Shown here: positions 26,066 through 34,993 of the stretch, in pieces
Position numbering within the stretch: the stretch's first letter is position 1
Layout: the number at the start of each line of letters is the position of its first letter
NCBI GenBank assembly: GCA_937922785.1
Contig: CALAJQ010000023.1
Location: 210,085-274,084 of the forward strand
Source: an uncultured Acidimicrobiales bacterium
Lineage (GTDB): Bacteria; Actinomycetota; Acidimicrobiia; Acidimicrobiales; SZUA-35
Length of the DNA: 64,000 bases
Reading direction: 5' to 3'
Notes under the pieces: generated by a model
What the model was told of the DNA's origin: nothing
Seen by the model: only the letters and a program-made list of their open reading frames with translations
The model's database searches: none
Program-made: the position numbers and the translations under genes

Positions 26066-26140
26066 TCGGGCTGGGGAGATTCGAACTCCCGGCCTCTTCA
26101 CCCCCAGTGAAGCGCGCTAACCAAGCTGCGCCACAGCCCG
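26066..26140 (-). tRNA. tRNA-Pro (anticodon GGG)
   Basis: Acceptor stem CGGGCTG/CAGCCCG is fully paired, with discriminator A at 26066. The anticodon stem CTTCA/TGAAG encloses loop CTGGGGG (anticodon GGG), and the T arm is GGGAG-TTCGAAT-CTCCC. CCA is not encoded; the next bases are CTAA, then ATG of the SRAP gene. Confidence 0.95.
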
Positions 26141-26186
26141 AATGCCAATAGAAATCCATCAGCTATGAACCCGCGATGCTACCGGG

Positions 26187-26405
26187 TTAGAAGCGGTCAG
26201 CGACCCAAATAACACCTTCGATTAACCGCCACCCCAGGTAAAGAACCAGTGCTGCGACCATCAGCCAAAAGTGCCAAGGCGCCTTGGCTTGGCTTGTGCC
26301 TTGAAGATCTGAGGTGTCAACCTCGTTTGAACACACGGTGCAAGTGCGGTCTGGGGCCAATGCTGTTGGGGCCCGATAGGCATCACAATTATCGCACCAG
26401 GGCAT
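26187..26405 (-). CDS. Small zinc-ribbon membrane protein, unknown
   Basis: 72 aa. Two CxxC pairs (CDNC at 4-7 and CTVC at ~22-25) form a zinc ribbon, followed after a short linker by one TM helix (WHFWLMVAALVLYLGWRLIEGVIWV). The arrangement looks like a membrane-tethered ribbon; no function is known to me. It ends 46 nt before the tRNA, and its stop codon lies inside an AACCCG/CGGGTT inverted repeat without a T-tract. Confidence 0.75.
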   Translation of the reverse strand: MPWCDNCDAYRAPTALAPDRTCTVCSNEVDTSDLQGTSQAKAPWHFWLMVAALVLYLGWRLIEGVIWVADRF

Positions 26406-26420
26406 CGGAAACCTGCGGCT

Positions 26421-27500
26421 CTATACGTGGCGAAGAACTAATACGGCGACGTCGTCACCAATTGGTCCGCCAGCAAAGTCTCGAGCCGCTTCAACTAACG
26501 ATTTCGTGAGTACATCGGGCGACGCTGTAGGGTCACGCCTAATCATCGACGCCACGCCGTCTTCACCAAACATGACTCCCCCGCTCCGGGCTTCAGCCAA
26601 CCCGTCGGTATAAAGCACCGCCACGTCGTTCTTTTCCCACGACATTTCGCGGCTGTGGTACTGACCCTTTGGATCCAACATTAGTAGCGGGCCCGTTGCA
26701 CCTAGTGGCCTCACTTCCCGGGCGTGCCAAACAAAGGCTGCAGGGTGGCCGGCTGAGGCGTATCGCAGGGTTTCTGCGTCAGAGTCAAACACAAGAACAC
26801 ACAGAGAAATGAACTCTTCACCGCGTTCCAGCACAGACATTTGGGTGTTCAGCTGCTCCAAAGACTGACCGGGATCGCGGAACTGAAGCAGGAACGCACG
26901 AAGCAAGTACTTCGCCTGCAGCGCCGTAATCGATGGCTCGATTCCGTGGCCGGTCACGTCACCAATCACAGCAGCTACCCGGTGATCGTCAACCTTGAAG
27001 ACATCATAGAAATCGCCGGCCATCGCACCGCTGCCGGCCTGATAAGCCTGGCCAATCTCAAATCCTTTGAGGTCAGGCAGAGTGGAGGGCGCTAGACGGG
27101 CCGCCCACTGAAGTGGCGCCAGCTCTTCTTGGGTTAGAACTTCCCTGGCCTTGCGTTCCACTTCAGCGCGGTCGGCGGCTATGCGGCCGATTTCGGTGAG
27201 GTTGCGACGAGTGATGATTGTCCGAATGGCGGGAATGGCAAGAAGACCTGAAGCCAGCGCCAACTCTCGTGGCACGTTCAGAATCAGGATCAGCATTAAC
27301 ACTGCCGCTGCCGCTCCCGAACTTAGGGCGCTTTGCAGGTCTCGCTTGTAGTCGGCGTCGGCGAGACGCCAAAGATCTGGATCGCTCTGGGATTCAGCCA
27401 GACGCGTAGAAACTTGCCTGCGGGCCAAGGTCGATTTGACCCAGACGCCCGTGGCTACGCCGCACAGCACAGCACCAAGTGCAGGTATGAGCAGTTCCAT
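26421..27500 (-). CDS. Membrane SpoIIE-type serine phosphatase
   Basis: 359 aa. One TM near the N-terminus and a further hydrophobic pair (residues ~65-100) precede a PPM/SpoIIE phosphatase domain: AMAGDFYDVF, VIGDVTGHGIEPS, LRYASAGHPAAF, VLYTDGLAEAR and GDDVAVLVL retain the metal-binding Asp residues. Such enzymes often act on anti-anti-sigma factors, but no partner is in the window. The start lacks a Shine-Dalgarno. Confidence 0.87.
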   Translation of the reverse strand: MELLIPALGAVLCGVATGVWVKSTLARRQVSTRLAESQSDPDLWRLADADYKRDLQSALSSGAAAAVLMLILILNVPRELALASGLLAIPAIRTIITRRNLTEIGRIAADRAEVERKAREVLTQEELAPLQWAARLAPSTLPDLKGFEIGQAYQAGSGAMAGDFYDVFKVDDHRVAAVIGDVTGHGIEPSITALQAKYLLRAFLLQFRDPGQSLEQLNTQMSVLERGEEFISLCVLVFDSDAETLRYASAGHPAAFVWHAREVRPLGATGPLLMLDPKGQYHSREMSWEKNDVAVLYTDGLAEARSGGVMFGEDGVASMIRRDPTASPDVLTKSLVEAARDFAGGPIGDDVAVLVLRHV

Positions 27501-27507
27501 CGGATTA

Positions 27508-27513
27508 AGGCTA
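27508..27513 (-). promoter_or_regulatory. -10 element for the SpoIIE phosphatase gene
   Basis: TAGCCT on the minus strand, 7 nt before the ATG at 27500; no Shine-Dalgarno between them. Confidence 0.4.
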
Positions 27514-27542
27514 CTCGGCCTTGGGTCCCATAGTTGGAAGCC

Positions 27543-28844
27543 TCATTCGCTCCGACGTCGGACACGCAGCTTGATTGGTGTCCCTGCCAGGTCAAACGTC
27601 TCTCTCAGAGAGCGTTCGAGGTACCGAATGTAGGACTCATGAAGCGGACGATTGGTGAAAAGCGTGAAAGTAGGTGGATCGGTTGCTCCCTGGGTTGCGT
27701 AAAGCACCTTGGCCCCACCAGGAGCTGGATGCTCCATTTGAGCCTTGCGTAACGCGTCATTCACCTTCTTGGTTGGGATCCGCAACTGGTAAGAGTCAAT
27801 AGCACCCAACATGGACGGCAACAGTTGATCTACGCCTTTGCCTGTTGTGGCAGTCGTACGGTGCAGCGGAACATCAGGCAGGAACCCGAGCCGTCGTTCA
27901 ATTTGAGTTGCGAGATTGAGGCGCTGTTCGGTATCGACGAGATCCCACTTGTTTAGGACCAAGACAATCGGACAGCCAGCTGCGTCAACGCGTTCGGCCA
28001 CTCGTTGGTCCTGGTGAGTTACGCCTTCGGTCGAGTCGATCACCAGCAACGCAATGTCTGCTGTGTCTACTGACTTCAAAGCCCGCATTACCGAGTAGTA
28101 CTCGGTGTCTTCGTCGATGCGAGACCGGCGCCGCATTCCGGCAGTGTCCAAGAATCGAACCTTGCCGTTTGGCAGTTCGACGACGGTGTCAACTGTGTCT
28201 CTGGTCGTTCCGGACATGTCATGAACGATGCTTCGTTCTTCGCCGATCAGCTGGTTAAACAAGGTCGACTTGCCGACGTTCGGACGACCGACGATGACAA
28301 TCGAGAAGATCCGTTCTTCTGGCTCGGGCTCTTCGGGCTCGGGTTCAGGCTCAGGGAACTGCTCGACCACCGCATCAAGCAAGTCTCCAATGCCGCGCCC
28401 ATGAAGTGCGCTGATGCTGAAGGGTTCTCCCAGTCCAAGACTCACGAGATCCCAAACTTGGTCGGCTCCGCGGTTGTCATCGGTCTTGTTGCCGACCAAC
28501 ACGATCGGCACATCTACTGCCCTAGCTCGCTTGACGATGTGGGCGTCTTCCTCGGTCACTCCGACGGTGGCATCAACTACAAGCAACAGAACATCTGCGG
28601 CCGCCATTGCTGCTTCGGCTTGCATTGAAACCTTACGATCCATCTGACTTCCGCCAGTTAACCATCCACCGGTGTCAACCAGCATGAAGTCTCTGCCGTT
28701 CCAGTCGGCCAGGACCTCTTTGCGATCTCGGGTTACACCGGGCTTCTCTTCCACGATCGCTTCACGGCGACCGATGATTCGGTTCAACAAAGTGGACTTA
28801 CCGACATTCGGCCGCCCGACTACTACTACTTGGGGCAAGCTCAC
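27543..28844 (-). CDS. der: Ribosome-assembly GTPase Der (EngA)
   Basis: 433 aa tandem GTPase needed for 50S subunit maturation. It has two complete G domains: GRPNVGKST at residues 9-17 with NKTD, and GRPNVGKST again near residue 180 with NKWD, then a C-terminal KH-like domain ending RVRRRSE. A PEPEPEPEEPEPEE acidic linker separates the G domains. The ATG overlaps the stop of the radical SAM gene (ATGA). Der lies by cmk in mycobacteria; here it is separated from cmk by ispH and plsC. Confidence 0.95.
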   Translation of the reverse strand: MSLPQVVVVGRPNVGKSTLLNRIIGRREAIVEEKPGVTRDRKEVLADWNGRDFMLVDTGGWLTGGSQMDRKVSMQAEAAMAAADVLLLVVDATVGVTEEDAHIVKRARAVDVPIVLVGNKTDDNRGADQVWDLVSLGLGEPFSISALHGRGIGDLLDAVVEQFPEPEPEPEEPEPEERIFSIVIVGRPNVGKSTLFNQLIGEERSIVHDMSGTTRDTVDTVVELPNGKVRFLDTAGMRRRSRIDEDTEYYSVMRALKSVDTADIALLVIDSTEGVTHQDQRVAERVDAAGCPIVLVLNKWDLVDTEQRLNLATQIERRLGFLPDVPLHRTTATTGKGVDQLLPSMLGAIDSYQLRIPTKKVNDALRKAQMEHPAPGGAKVLYATQGATDPPTFTLFTNRPLHESYIRYLERSLRETFDLAGTPIKLRVRRRSE

Positions 28845-30226
28845 GAGTGTTCTCCTAATGCAGCACGAAGCGCTGCACCGTTTGTTTCTAGAACCTCGAC
28901 AGGGCGAGGCAGATCTTCAAGGCCGAGTCCGTCAAGGAATCGGCCGCCAGACAAACACACGTCTGGGAGTAAATAGCGGTGGCCCTCGGGTTGTTCGCTT
29001 AGGACCCGCTTTAGGTCTTCGCCAACCATCAGCCCGGTGACGCCGATGTTGCCACCAAAAAACTGGTTTTCAACTTCGATGATCCGAACGTGGGGTCGGT
29101 CCAACTCTTGGACAAGAGGCGTAAGAACCTGTGCACCATAGGTTGCGGTGAGGATTCCAACCGGCGCATCGTGCCGAGGCTTCAAGGTAACGGCAACTGC
29201 AGATACGCCAGCGGTTTCAGAACTAGTCCTTGGGGCGCGGTAGCCCGAAGCTGGCGCCCCGTCTACTGAGGCGAAGAAACCTGAGGCAGTGTTGACCACG
29301 TCGTCGGTCAGTCCGTTGAACTCAGCTTCGAAGGTCCTGACCATGCCTATGCCGTCTTCGTGCATGCCAAAGTCGCCATAGGCGGCTGGTTCGGGGAAGT
29401 CGACATCGGCAAGGAGGTAGTACTCGTCTGCGGCAAACACCATGGGGTGGCCAAGCACGGCGTTGAACGTTTCTTGCCAACCGTGCACAAGGTTCACTAC
29501 CGCTTTGGCCTGGCCAAGTGTGTGGGGTCGCATCGTCGGCTCGTTTGAAAAGTCACTGATGCCTAACGGCACAACGGCTACCGAGGCCAGCTCGGGGTAG
29601 TCATTCAGAACGCCACAAAGGGTTTGATCTAAGACGTCGGCGTCGTTTATGCCAGGGCACACAACAACTTGGCCGTGTACTTCAACGTTGTGATCTAACA
29701 GCGCACGCAGCCAGCGCAAAGATGTTCCACCTCGCCTGTTCCGCAGCATCTCGCTTCTAATCACAGGATCTGTGGCATGAATTGACACATACAAAGGAGA
29801 AAGGCCCTCGGTGACCACGCGCTCAAGGTCCATCTCGGTGAATCGAGTCAGCGTGGTGAAGTTGCCGTAAAGGAAGGAAAGGCGGAAGTCGTCATCCTTG
29901 AGGTAGAGAGACTTCCGCATGCCTTGGGGCAACTGGTAAATGAAGCAGAATGCGCAGTGGTTATCACAAGTTCGGACTTGGTCAAACAATGGCGTCTGTA
30001 CTTCTATGCCAAGCTGAGCGCCAGCGTTCTTTGAAACCTCTGCGTTGAATGGCAGGCCGCTCCGCTCTATCTCGAGCGAGACTTCAGGTTCATCCACCAG
30101 GAGTTGGTACTGAATTACGTCTCTTGGGGCGACGCCGTTCACCGTCAGTAGGACATCGCCAATTACTACCCCTGCTTGGGCGGCCGGCGAATCCGGCTGA
30201 ACGGCGATTACTACGGGCAATGACAC
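28841..30226 (-). CDS. PDZ-radical SAM protein, DUF512/TIGR03279 family
   Basis: 461 aa. An N-terminal PDZ-like domain (AVQPDSPAAQAGVVIGDVLLTVNG) precedes a radical SAM core with CDNHCAFCF (Cx3Cx2C) and a C-terminal DUF512 domain. The family's reaction is unknown. The GTG at 30226 gives the usual start just before the PDZ strand and has TAGCCT 8 nt upstream; an ATG at 30247 with a GGAGAAG Shine-Dalgarno is the alternative. Coupling to der suggests a role near translation or ribosome biogenesis, which is inference. Confidence 0.88.
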   Translation of the reverse strand: MSLPVVIAVQPDSPAAQAGVVIGDVLLTVNGVAPRDVIQYQLLVDEPEVSLEIERSGLPFNAEVSKNAGAQLGIEVQTPLFDQVRTCDNHCAFCFIYQLPQGMRKSLYLKDDDFRLSFLYGNFTTLTRFTEMDLERVVTEGLSPLYVSIHATDPVIRSEMLRNRRGGTSLRWLRALLDHNVEVHGQVVVCPGINDADVLDQTLCGVLNDYPELASVAVVPLGISDFSNEPTMRPHTLGQAKAVVNLVHGWQETFNAVLGHPMVFAADEYYLLADVDFPEPAAYGDFGMHEDGIGMVRTFEAEFNGLTDDVVNTASGFFASVDGAPASGYRAPRTSSETAGVSAVAVTLKPRHDAPVGILTATYGAQVLTPLVQELDRPHVRIIEVENQFFGGNIGVTGLMVGEDLKRVLSEQPEGHRYLLPDVCLSGGRFLDGLGLEDLPRPVEVLETNGAALRAALGEHS

Positions 30227-30234
30227 GACCCTCC

Positions 30235-30240
30235 AGGCTA
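30235..30240 (-). promoter_or_regulatory. -10 element for the radical SAM-der operon
   Basis: TAGCCT on the minus strand, 8 nt before the GTG at 30226. It competes with a longer, leadered start at 30247. Confidence 0.35.
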
Positions 30241-30345
30241 GAGCCATTGCGCTCAACTTCTCCGTTCTGGCGGTACTCGGGCCCGGATTCGGGTTCCGAG
30301 GCAGCCAGAAGCGCTCGGGGTGGGTTCTCAGACCGCCGAAACAGC

Positions 30346-30351
30346 TATTCT
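30346..30351 (+). promoter_or_regulatory. -10 element for leaderless ispH
   Basis: TATTCT (5 of 6 consensus positions) ends 6 nt before the GTG at 30358; no Shine-Dalgarno is present. Confidence 0.55.
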
Positions 30352-30357
30352 GACCCG

Positions 30358-31386
30358 GTGGCTGTTGATCAGGTTCTGTTGTGCGCTCCGCGCGGGTTTT
30401 GTGCCGGAGTCGAGATGGCCATTAAGGCCTTGTCCTGGATGGTCCGAGCCTTCGAGGCCCCCGTGTACTGCTACCACGAGATTGTCCACAACAAGCTGGT
30501 CGTTGACCGCTTCAAAGAGCGCGGCGTCATTTTTGTGGACGAGATCTCAGAAGTGCCCGAAGGCAAGCCAATTATGCTGTCGGCCCACGGCTCAGCCCCC
30601 GAAGTTGTGGCCGCTGCCAAAGAGCGCGGCAGCTATGTAGTGGACGCGGTTTGCCCTCTGGTTACAAAGGTCCACCACGAGGTCAAAGTTCGAGCCAACA
30701 AGGGCTACCGAATCATCTATGTGGGCCACGATGGGCACGAAGAAGCTGTAGGAACCATGGCAGTTGCCCCAGCTTCGATAAGCCGGGTTGAATCAATTGA
30801 AGAAGTTGAAGCGCTACCACGCTTTGATGAGCCAACTGCCTTGCTGGCCCAAACCACCTTGTCTCACAGCGACTGGTCCGAAGTGGCCGAAGCAGCGAGG
30901 GAGAAGTTTCCCGATCTATGGCAGCCCGGCCGGTCTGACCTGTGCTTCGCAACGACTAACCGCCAAGGTGCCTTAATGGCCATGGCTGATCGCTGTGACG
31001 CAATGGTTGTGATTGGTTCGGCAAACTCTTCGAACACAAACGCATTGGCGAAGCTGGCCACCGAAGCCGGCTGCCCCGAGGTCTACCGGGTGAACGGGCC
31101 CGACGAGTTGCCGGCCACGATGTCGGGCACCATCGGCGTGACAGCCGGAGCATCAGCCCCCGAAGACGTGGTGCAAGCAGTCATAGAGTTCCTGGCGCCA
31201 GTTAACGGAGTGGAAGAAGTTCGGATCACCGACGAGGACGAGTACTTCCCTCCCCCACGTAATCTTCGCGAGCTACTTGAGGCAGTTGACGTGATGACCA
31301 CAGTTGGCCTCGGCGGAGCAATCGAAGGTCGCCCCGAGCTCAAGGACAAGCAAATAGGTGCGTCCGACGTCTTGGTAACGCTTTAG
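30358..31386 (+). CDS. ispH: 4-hydroxy-3-methylbut-2-enyl diphosphate reductase IspH
   Basis: 342 aa [4Fe-4S] enzyme, last step of the MEP isoprenoid pathway (HMBPP to IPP and DMAPP). The three cluster cysteines are in APRGFCAGV (Cys15), VDAVCPLVTKVH and SDLCFATTNRQ; GSANSSNTNAL is the substrate loop. An open frame continues 309 nt upstream, but the family start is at this GTG (MAVDQVLLCAPRG). It is convergent with plsC 4 nt beyond the stop. Confidence 0.94.
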   Translation: MAVDQVLLCAPRGFCAGVEMAIKALSWMVRAFEAPVYCYHEIVHNKLVVDRFKERGVIFVDEISEVPEGKPIMLSAHGSAPEVVAAAKERGSYVVDAVCPLVTKVHHEVKVRANKGYRIIYVGHDGHEEAVGTMAVAPASISRVESIEEVEALPRFDEPTALLAQTTLSHSDWSEVAEAAREKFPDLWQPGRSDLCFATTNRQGALMAMADRCDAMVVIGSANSSNTNALAKLATEAGCPEVYRVNGPDELPATMSGTIGVTAGASAPEDVVQAVIEFLAPVNGVEEVRITDEDEYFPPPRNLRELLEAVDVMTTVGLGGAIEGRPELKDKQIGASDVLVTL

Positions 31387-31390
31387 CGAA

Positions 31391-32077
31391 TCAGTGCCCG
31401 GCAAGGGACTGTGCTTGGTCGAACAAGCTTTGCATCTCATCGGTTAGTTGGTGAGACAACGCACTCATTTGTGAGCGCTTGATCCGGCCGCCGTCTATTG
31501 CTGCTGGCGGCTGGATTGGCTTGCCGACCACTAGTGCAAGCTTCGTCGGGCGGGGCAGTTTCGATCCGATTCCCAAGGAACGTTCTGCGCCCCCTATGCC
31601 TACTGGCACAATCGGCACGCCAGCTCGGGCCGCAATAAAGGCCGTTCCTTCTCTCACTTCGCCTACGTCGGTTCCGCTCCCCCTGGTTGCTTCGGGAAAT
31701 ATCACTAACGGGTGGCCGGCCTTGAGTAGGTCCTCGCTGAGTCGCAGCGCCTGCCTGTCAGTCACATCACGCTCCACGGGGAAGCCGCCAACTAGCAAGA
31801 GAAACGATCCAAACACGGGGATGTTGAAGTAGGCCTCGCCTCCCATGTATCGAAGTAGTCGCTTCGATGTCATGGCTGCCAAGGGTGTATCCAGAATCGA
31901 TCTGTGGGCACCGAGCGCTAGTACGAATGCGCCGTCGCTTGGAATGTTGTCCGAGCCAACGATCTTGATCCGGTGAAACAGCTTGAAGTATCCGAATAGC
32001 ACCCACCACAGTGAGCGATAAATCAACCAGCCCCGCTTGCTTAGCGACTGGTCGGCCGGAGTTACCTCAGCCGACAT
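31391..32077 (-). CDS. plsC: 1-acyl-glycerol-3-phosphate acyltransferase-like protein
   Basis: 228 aa PlsC-family acyltransferase making phosphatidic acid at the membrane. Motif I is HRSILD (Hx4D), motif III FPEATRGSGTD, and IVPVGIGGAE follows. A hydrophobic anchor is near residues 18-36. Its start overlaps the end of cmk by 11 nt, a pairing common in actinobacteria and firmicutes. Confidence 0.88.
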   Translation of the reverse strand: MSAEVTPADQSLSKRGWLIYRSLWWVLFGYFKLFHRIKIVGSDNIPSDGAFVLALGAHRSILDTPLAAMTSKRLLRYMGGEAYFNIPVFGSFLLLVGGFPVERDVTDRQALRLSEDLLKAGHPLVIFPEATRGSGTDVGEVREGTAFIAARAGVPIVPVGIGGAERSLGIGSKLPRPTKLALVVGKPIQPPAAIDGGRIKRSQMSALSHQLTDEMQSLFDQAQSLAGH

Positions 32078-32735
32078 CAGTCTGGCGTACTTGGTCGGCC
32101 AAGATGGCTACGACCTCATCGATTGTGAGGTCACTGGTGTCAAGTTCAATGGCACCGTCGGCCCGACGCAACGGATCGACCTTGCGGCCTTGATCAAAGG
32201 CGTCACGACGGGCGATGTCTGCGGCAACTTCGTCATAGTTCAGATCCGAAACTTCACCGGCCCGGCGAGCCGCTCGCACTTCAGCTCTGGCGGTCAGGTA
32301 GACCTTCAAACGGGCATCGGGGAAGACTACCGATCCGATGTCGCGTCCTTCGAGAACTCCACCGCCACGCAATCGAGCCCATTCTCGTTGCCTCGAAACA
32401 AGCTCCAACCGAACCGCCTCTACAGCGGCAACTTCAGACACTGCACGCGTTACTGCTGGCCCACGAATCTGGGTGGTGGCGTCAACTCCCTCGACGGTCA
32501 CCGTTCCGTCGGCCGCTACGTCAAAGTCGATCGACCGGGCAAGCTCAGCGACCTCGTCAACGTCATCGGGTTCAAGCCCTTGAGCAAGTACGGCAAAGGT
32601 CACTGCTCTGTACATGGCGCCGGTGTCGAGGTATTGGATTCCAAGTTCGGCGGCCAACATCCGGGCCACAGTGCTTTTCCCCGACCCAGCAGGTCCATCA
32701 ATTGCTACAACTAACAGTTCGACGGGGAAACTCAT
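32067..32735 (-). CDS. cmk: Cytidylate kinase
   Basis: 222 aa NMP kinase phosphorylating CMP/dCMP. The P-loop is IDGPAGSGKST at residues 13-23, then YLDTGAMYRAVT, GRDIGSVVFPDA and RAARRAGEVSDLNYDEV (lid and CMP contacts). It lies 18 nt downstream of tyrA and may also have its own promoter (see 32742). Confidence 0.95.
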   Translation of the reverse strand: MSFPVELLVVAIDGPAGSGKSTVARMLAAELGIQYLDTGAMYRAVTFAVLAQGLEPDDVDEVAELARSIDFDVAADGTVTVEGVDATTQIRGPAVTRAVSEVAAVEAVRLELVSRQREWARLRGGGVLEGRDIGSVVFPDARLKVYLTARAEVRAARRAGEVSDLNYDEVAADIARRDAFDQGRKVDPLRRADGAIELDTSDLTIDEVVAILADQVRQTDVG

Positions 32736-32741
32736 GAGGGA

Positions 32742-32747
32742 AATCTA
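32742..32747 (-). promoter_or_regulatory. Possible internal -10 for cmk
   Basis: TAGATT on the minus strand, 6 nt before the cmk ATG and directly after the tyrA stop. It could start a leaderless cmk-plsC transcript within the operon. Confidence 0.4.
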
Positions 32748-32753
32748 TCTGCC

Positions 32754-33818
32754 TTAGTTAAGCGATCTCTGATGCGGACGATAGCCAACAGCCATCAAGC
32801 CGCCGATCAATCGCTCAACCTGTTCGGCGTCTACCACCAACACCATTATTCCGCCCTTGCCTTCGGCAGAGTGGGTCATCTCTAGGTCCAAGATGTTTAC
32901 GTCCAGTTCAGTGGCCATGGTGGCAACCGCAGCAATCTGGCCTGGCTCGTCTTTCACCGGAACCGATACTTCAACGAGATTGTCAGAGCGAGAGAAACCG
33001 GTTGGCAAGTTCACTCGGGCAACTTGAGCCTTATTGAGAAGGCTCAAGAGCCCATCGGCGTCGTGGGACTGGACCTGTTCCTTCAGCGTTCCCAGCTGCT
33101 GGATTAAACGGTCGAGAGTGATTGAGATGGCCGTCTTGTTGGCAAAACAGATGTCGGGCCATATCGAAGGCCTACCGGCAGAGATTCGAGTCATGTCTCG
33201 GAACCCGCCAGCAGCAAGGCGCAACAACGCCCGGTGCTCTACCGAGGACTCATCAGCCAACACCATTAGCGCCGCAGCAGTGAGGTGAGGCACGTGGCTT
33301 ACCTGTGCTACCAACTGGTCATGTGTACGGGCCGGCAATGCAAGGACTTCGGCACCAAGGGAGCGAACAATTGATCGCACCTTGGCAAAGGCCGCTTCGT
33401 CAGTTTCTTCATCCGGAGTGAGCACCCAGGTTGCGCCGTTGAACATTCCGGCATGAGCACCAATGAGGCCGTCCTGTTCCGAACCGGCCATTGGGTGGCC
33501 GCCAACAAAACGAGGGTTATGAACTGCTCGGTTTATGTCAAGCTTCGTCGAACCCACATCGGTCACTAGGCCGGTGGTGGTCTCCAGCAACTCCAAAGCG
33601 GTCACAGCGATTGCCCCGACCGGTGTTGCTACAACCGAGAGATCGGCTTCAAAGTCCAGGCCGGTTACGTCTGCTGCTCCGGCCTCCACCGCAGCTTGAG
33701 CTGCAGACTCTGACAAATCGACTGCGCTTACATGCCAGCCCTGTTCACGTAGCGCCATACCCACAGAGCCCCCGATGAGACCCACTCCAACTACGTTCGC
33801 CCGCCCTGGGTTACTCAC
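32754..33818 (-). CDS. tyrA: Prephenate dehydrogenase with ACT domain
   Basis: 354 aa. NAD(P)-dependent oxidative decarboxylation of prephenate in tyrosine synthesis. The Rossmann motif VGVGLIGGSVGMAL is at the start, GGHPMAGSEQDG is the substrate loop, and an ACT regulatory domain (VEVSVPVKDEPGQIAAVATM) lies at the C-terminus. The GTG at 33818 overlaps the aroH stop (GTGA) and places the Rossmann strand at residue ~8; upstream in-frame sequence lies inside aroH. Confidence 0.93.
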   Translation of the reverse strand: MSNPGRANVVGVGLIGGSVGMALREQGWHVSAVDLSESAAQAAVEAGAADVTGLDFEADLSVVATPVGAIAVTALELLETTTGLVTDVGSTKLDINRAVHNPRFVGGHPMAGSEQDGLIGAHAGMFNGATWVLTPDEETDEAAFAKVRSIVRSLGAEVLALPARTHDQLVAQVSHVPHLTAAALMVLADESSVEHRALLRLAAGGFRDMTRISAGRPSIWPDICFANKTAISITLDRLIQQLGTLKEQVQSHDADGLLSLLNKAQVARVNLPTGFSRSDNLVEVSVPVKDEPGQIAAVATMATELDVNILDLEMTHSAEGKGGIMVLVVDAEQVERLIGGLMAVGYRPHQRSLN

Positions 33819-34195
33819 AGCAGATCGTCGCCTGGCTCGGCTAGCTCGGGCCGAAGGACAGTTGCCCCACGAAGAAAAACGTGACGCATGGCAGAACGGG
33901 GCTTGTCCGATTCGATGTGGAGCATAAGGCGAATACACAGCTGCAAAGAACCGGCCACTGGCATCTCAGCAGCACACAGCAACGGAACATCAACCAGGCC
34001 AAAGCTCCGAGCTGCAGCAGCGGGCGGGGCTGACGTGACGTCACCAGTTGCAGTGAACAAAATGCTGATGACCGAGTCATGAGTGAGATCGTTGCGCTCA
34101 TAAAGCGTTTGGAGCAGTTTGGTCGTCCGACCTAGTACTTCTTCTGGCGAATCAACTTCAAGGGTCGTCGCCGCTCTCAACGCGTGCAATGGCAT
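33815..34195 (-). CDS. aroH: Chorismate mutase, AroH class
   Basis: 126 aa monofunctional trimeric-type chorismate mutase converting chorismate to prephenate, the substrate of the next gene. Family landmarks are ALRAATTLEVDSPEEV, SILFTATGDVTSAPPAAAAR and the CIRLMLHI strand (Arg). It overlaps tyrA by 4 nt, giving a coupled two-step unit. Confidence 0.93.
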   Translation of the reverse strand: MPLHALRAATTLEVDSPEEVLGRTTKLLQTLYERNDLTHDSVISILFTATGDVTSAPPAAAARSFGLVDVPLLCAAEMPVAGSLQLCIRLMLHIESDKPRSAMRHVFLRGATVLRPELAEPGDDLL

Positions 34196-34201
34196 AGCGA
34201 C

Positions 34202-34993
34202 CTAATTTAGCGGTGTTGAGGCCGGGTCATCGCCCCGATCGGCATCTGGTTTCACCTCGATAAGAGACACTGCCTTCTGAAGGTCATGAACCTCAGAGCG
34301 CATCAGCTTGCGCCAAGTTCCAGGCTTAAGCTTGGCGTCGCTGACGGGGCCGATTCGGGTGCGGACTAACCGCTTCACCGGATGCCCTACCGCATCACAC
34401 ATCCGCCGCACTTGACGGTTCTTGCCTTCGTGAATCACTAGGCGGACCATGCCAGGTGACGGCGACGAAGCTTGGGCCGGCGCAGTCTTGCCGTCATCCA
34501 AGTTGACGCCTTGGCGTAACGTTCTCAGACTCCGAGGCGAAAGCTGGCCGTCGACTTCGGCAAGATACTCCTTCTCAACACCAAAGCTTGGGTGAGTGAG
34601 CCTGTGAGTCAGGGCGCCGTCATTAGTGAGCAGCAATAGACCTTCTGTGTCCATGTCGAGGCGCCCAACAGGAAACACCCGAACGTCGTCGGGCACCAGT
34701 TCGATCACTGTCGGCCGGCCTTGAGGGTCATCGGCGGTGGTGACTACACCCGCAGGCTTGTTGAGCAGGTAGACCACAAGGTCAGGCATAACTGAAAGTT
34801 CGACGCCATCGATTGCTATCACGTCAACATTGGGATCAACCTTGTCGCCGAGCGTTGCCAGATTGCCGTTGATGGTCACTTGGCCGTCGGTGATCATGTC
34901 TTCACAGACTCGTCGACTTGCGATTCCGCAGCGGGCCATGACCTTTTGGAGCCGTTCTCGGGTTGAGGTCTCGGGGTTCCCTAGTTCGCTCAA
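34202..34993 (-). CDS. rluB: 23S rRNA pseudouridine synthase, RsuA/RluB family
   Basis: 263 aa. An N-terminal S4 RNA-binding domain (ERLQKVMARCGIASRRVCEDMI) and the catalytic motif VGRLDMDTEGLLLLTNDG (catalytic Asp) mark the RsuA/RluB/E/F group. The final part has HEGKNRQVRRMCDAVGHPVKRLVR. The target uridine cannot be fixed from sequence. It overlaps scpB by 4 nt. Confidence 0.93.
   Translation of the reverse strand: MSELGNPETSTRERLQKVMARCGIASRRVCEDMITDGQVTINGNLATLGDKVDPNVDVIAIDGVELSVMPDLVVYLLNKPAGVVTTADDPQGRPTVIELVPDDVRVFPVGRLDMDTEGLLLLTNDGALTHRLTHPSFGVEKEYLAEVDGQLSPRSLRTLRQGVNLDDGKTAPAQASSPSPGMVRLVIHEGKNRQVRRMCDAVGHPVKRLVRTRIGPVSDAKLKPGTWRKLMRSEVHDLQKAVSLIEVKPDADRGDDPASTPLN

Noticed and set aside
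30049..30357. N-terminal extension of ispH
   Set aside because: The extra 103 codons overlap the divergent radical SAM gene and have no IspH homology; the family start is the GTG at 30358 with TATTCT 6 nt upstream.
32037..32714. Plus-strand 225-codon open frame across cmk
   Set aside because: It is antisense to cmk, which has intact kinase motifs; no domain is seen in the plus-strand product.
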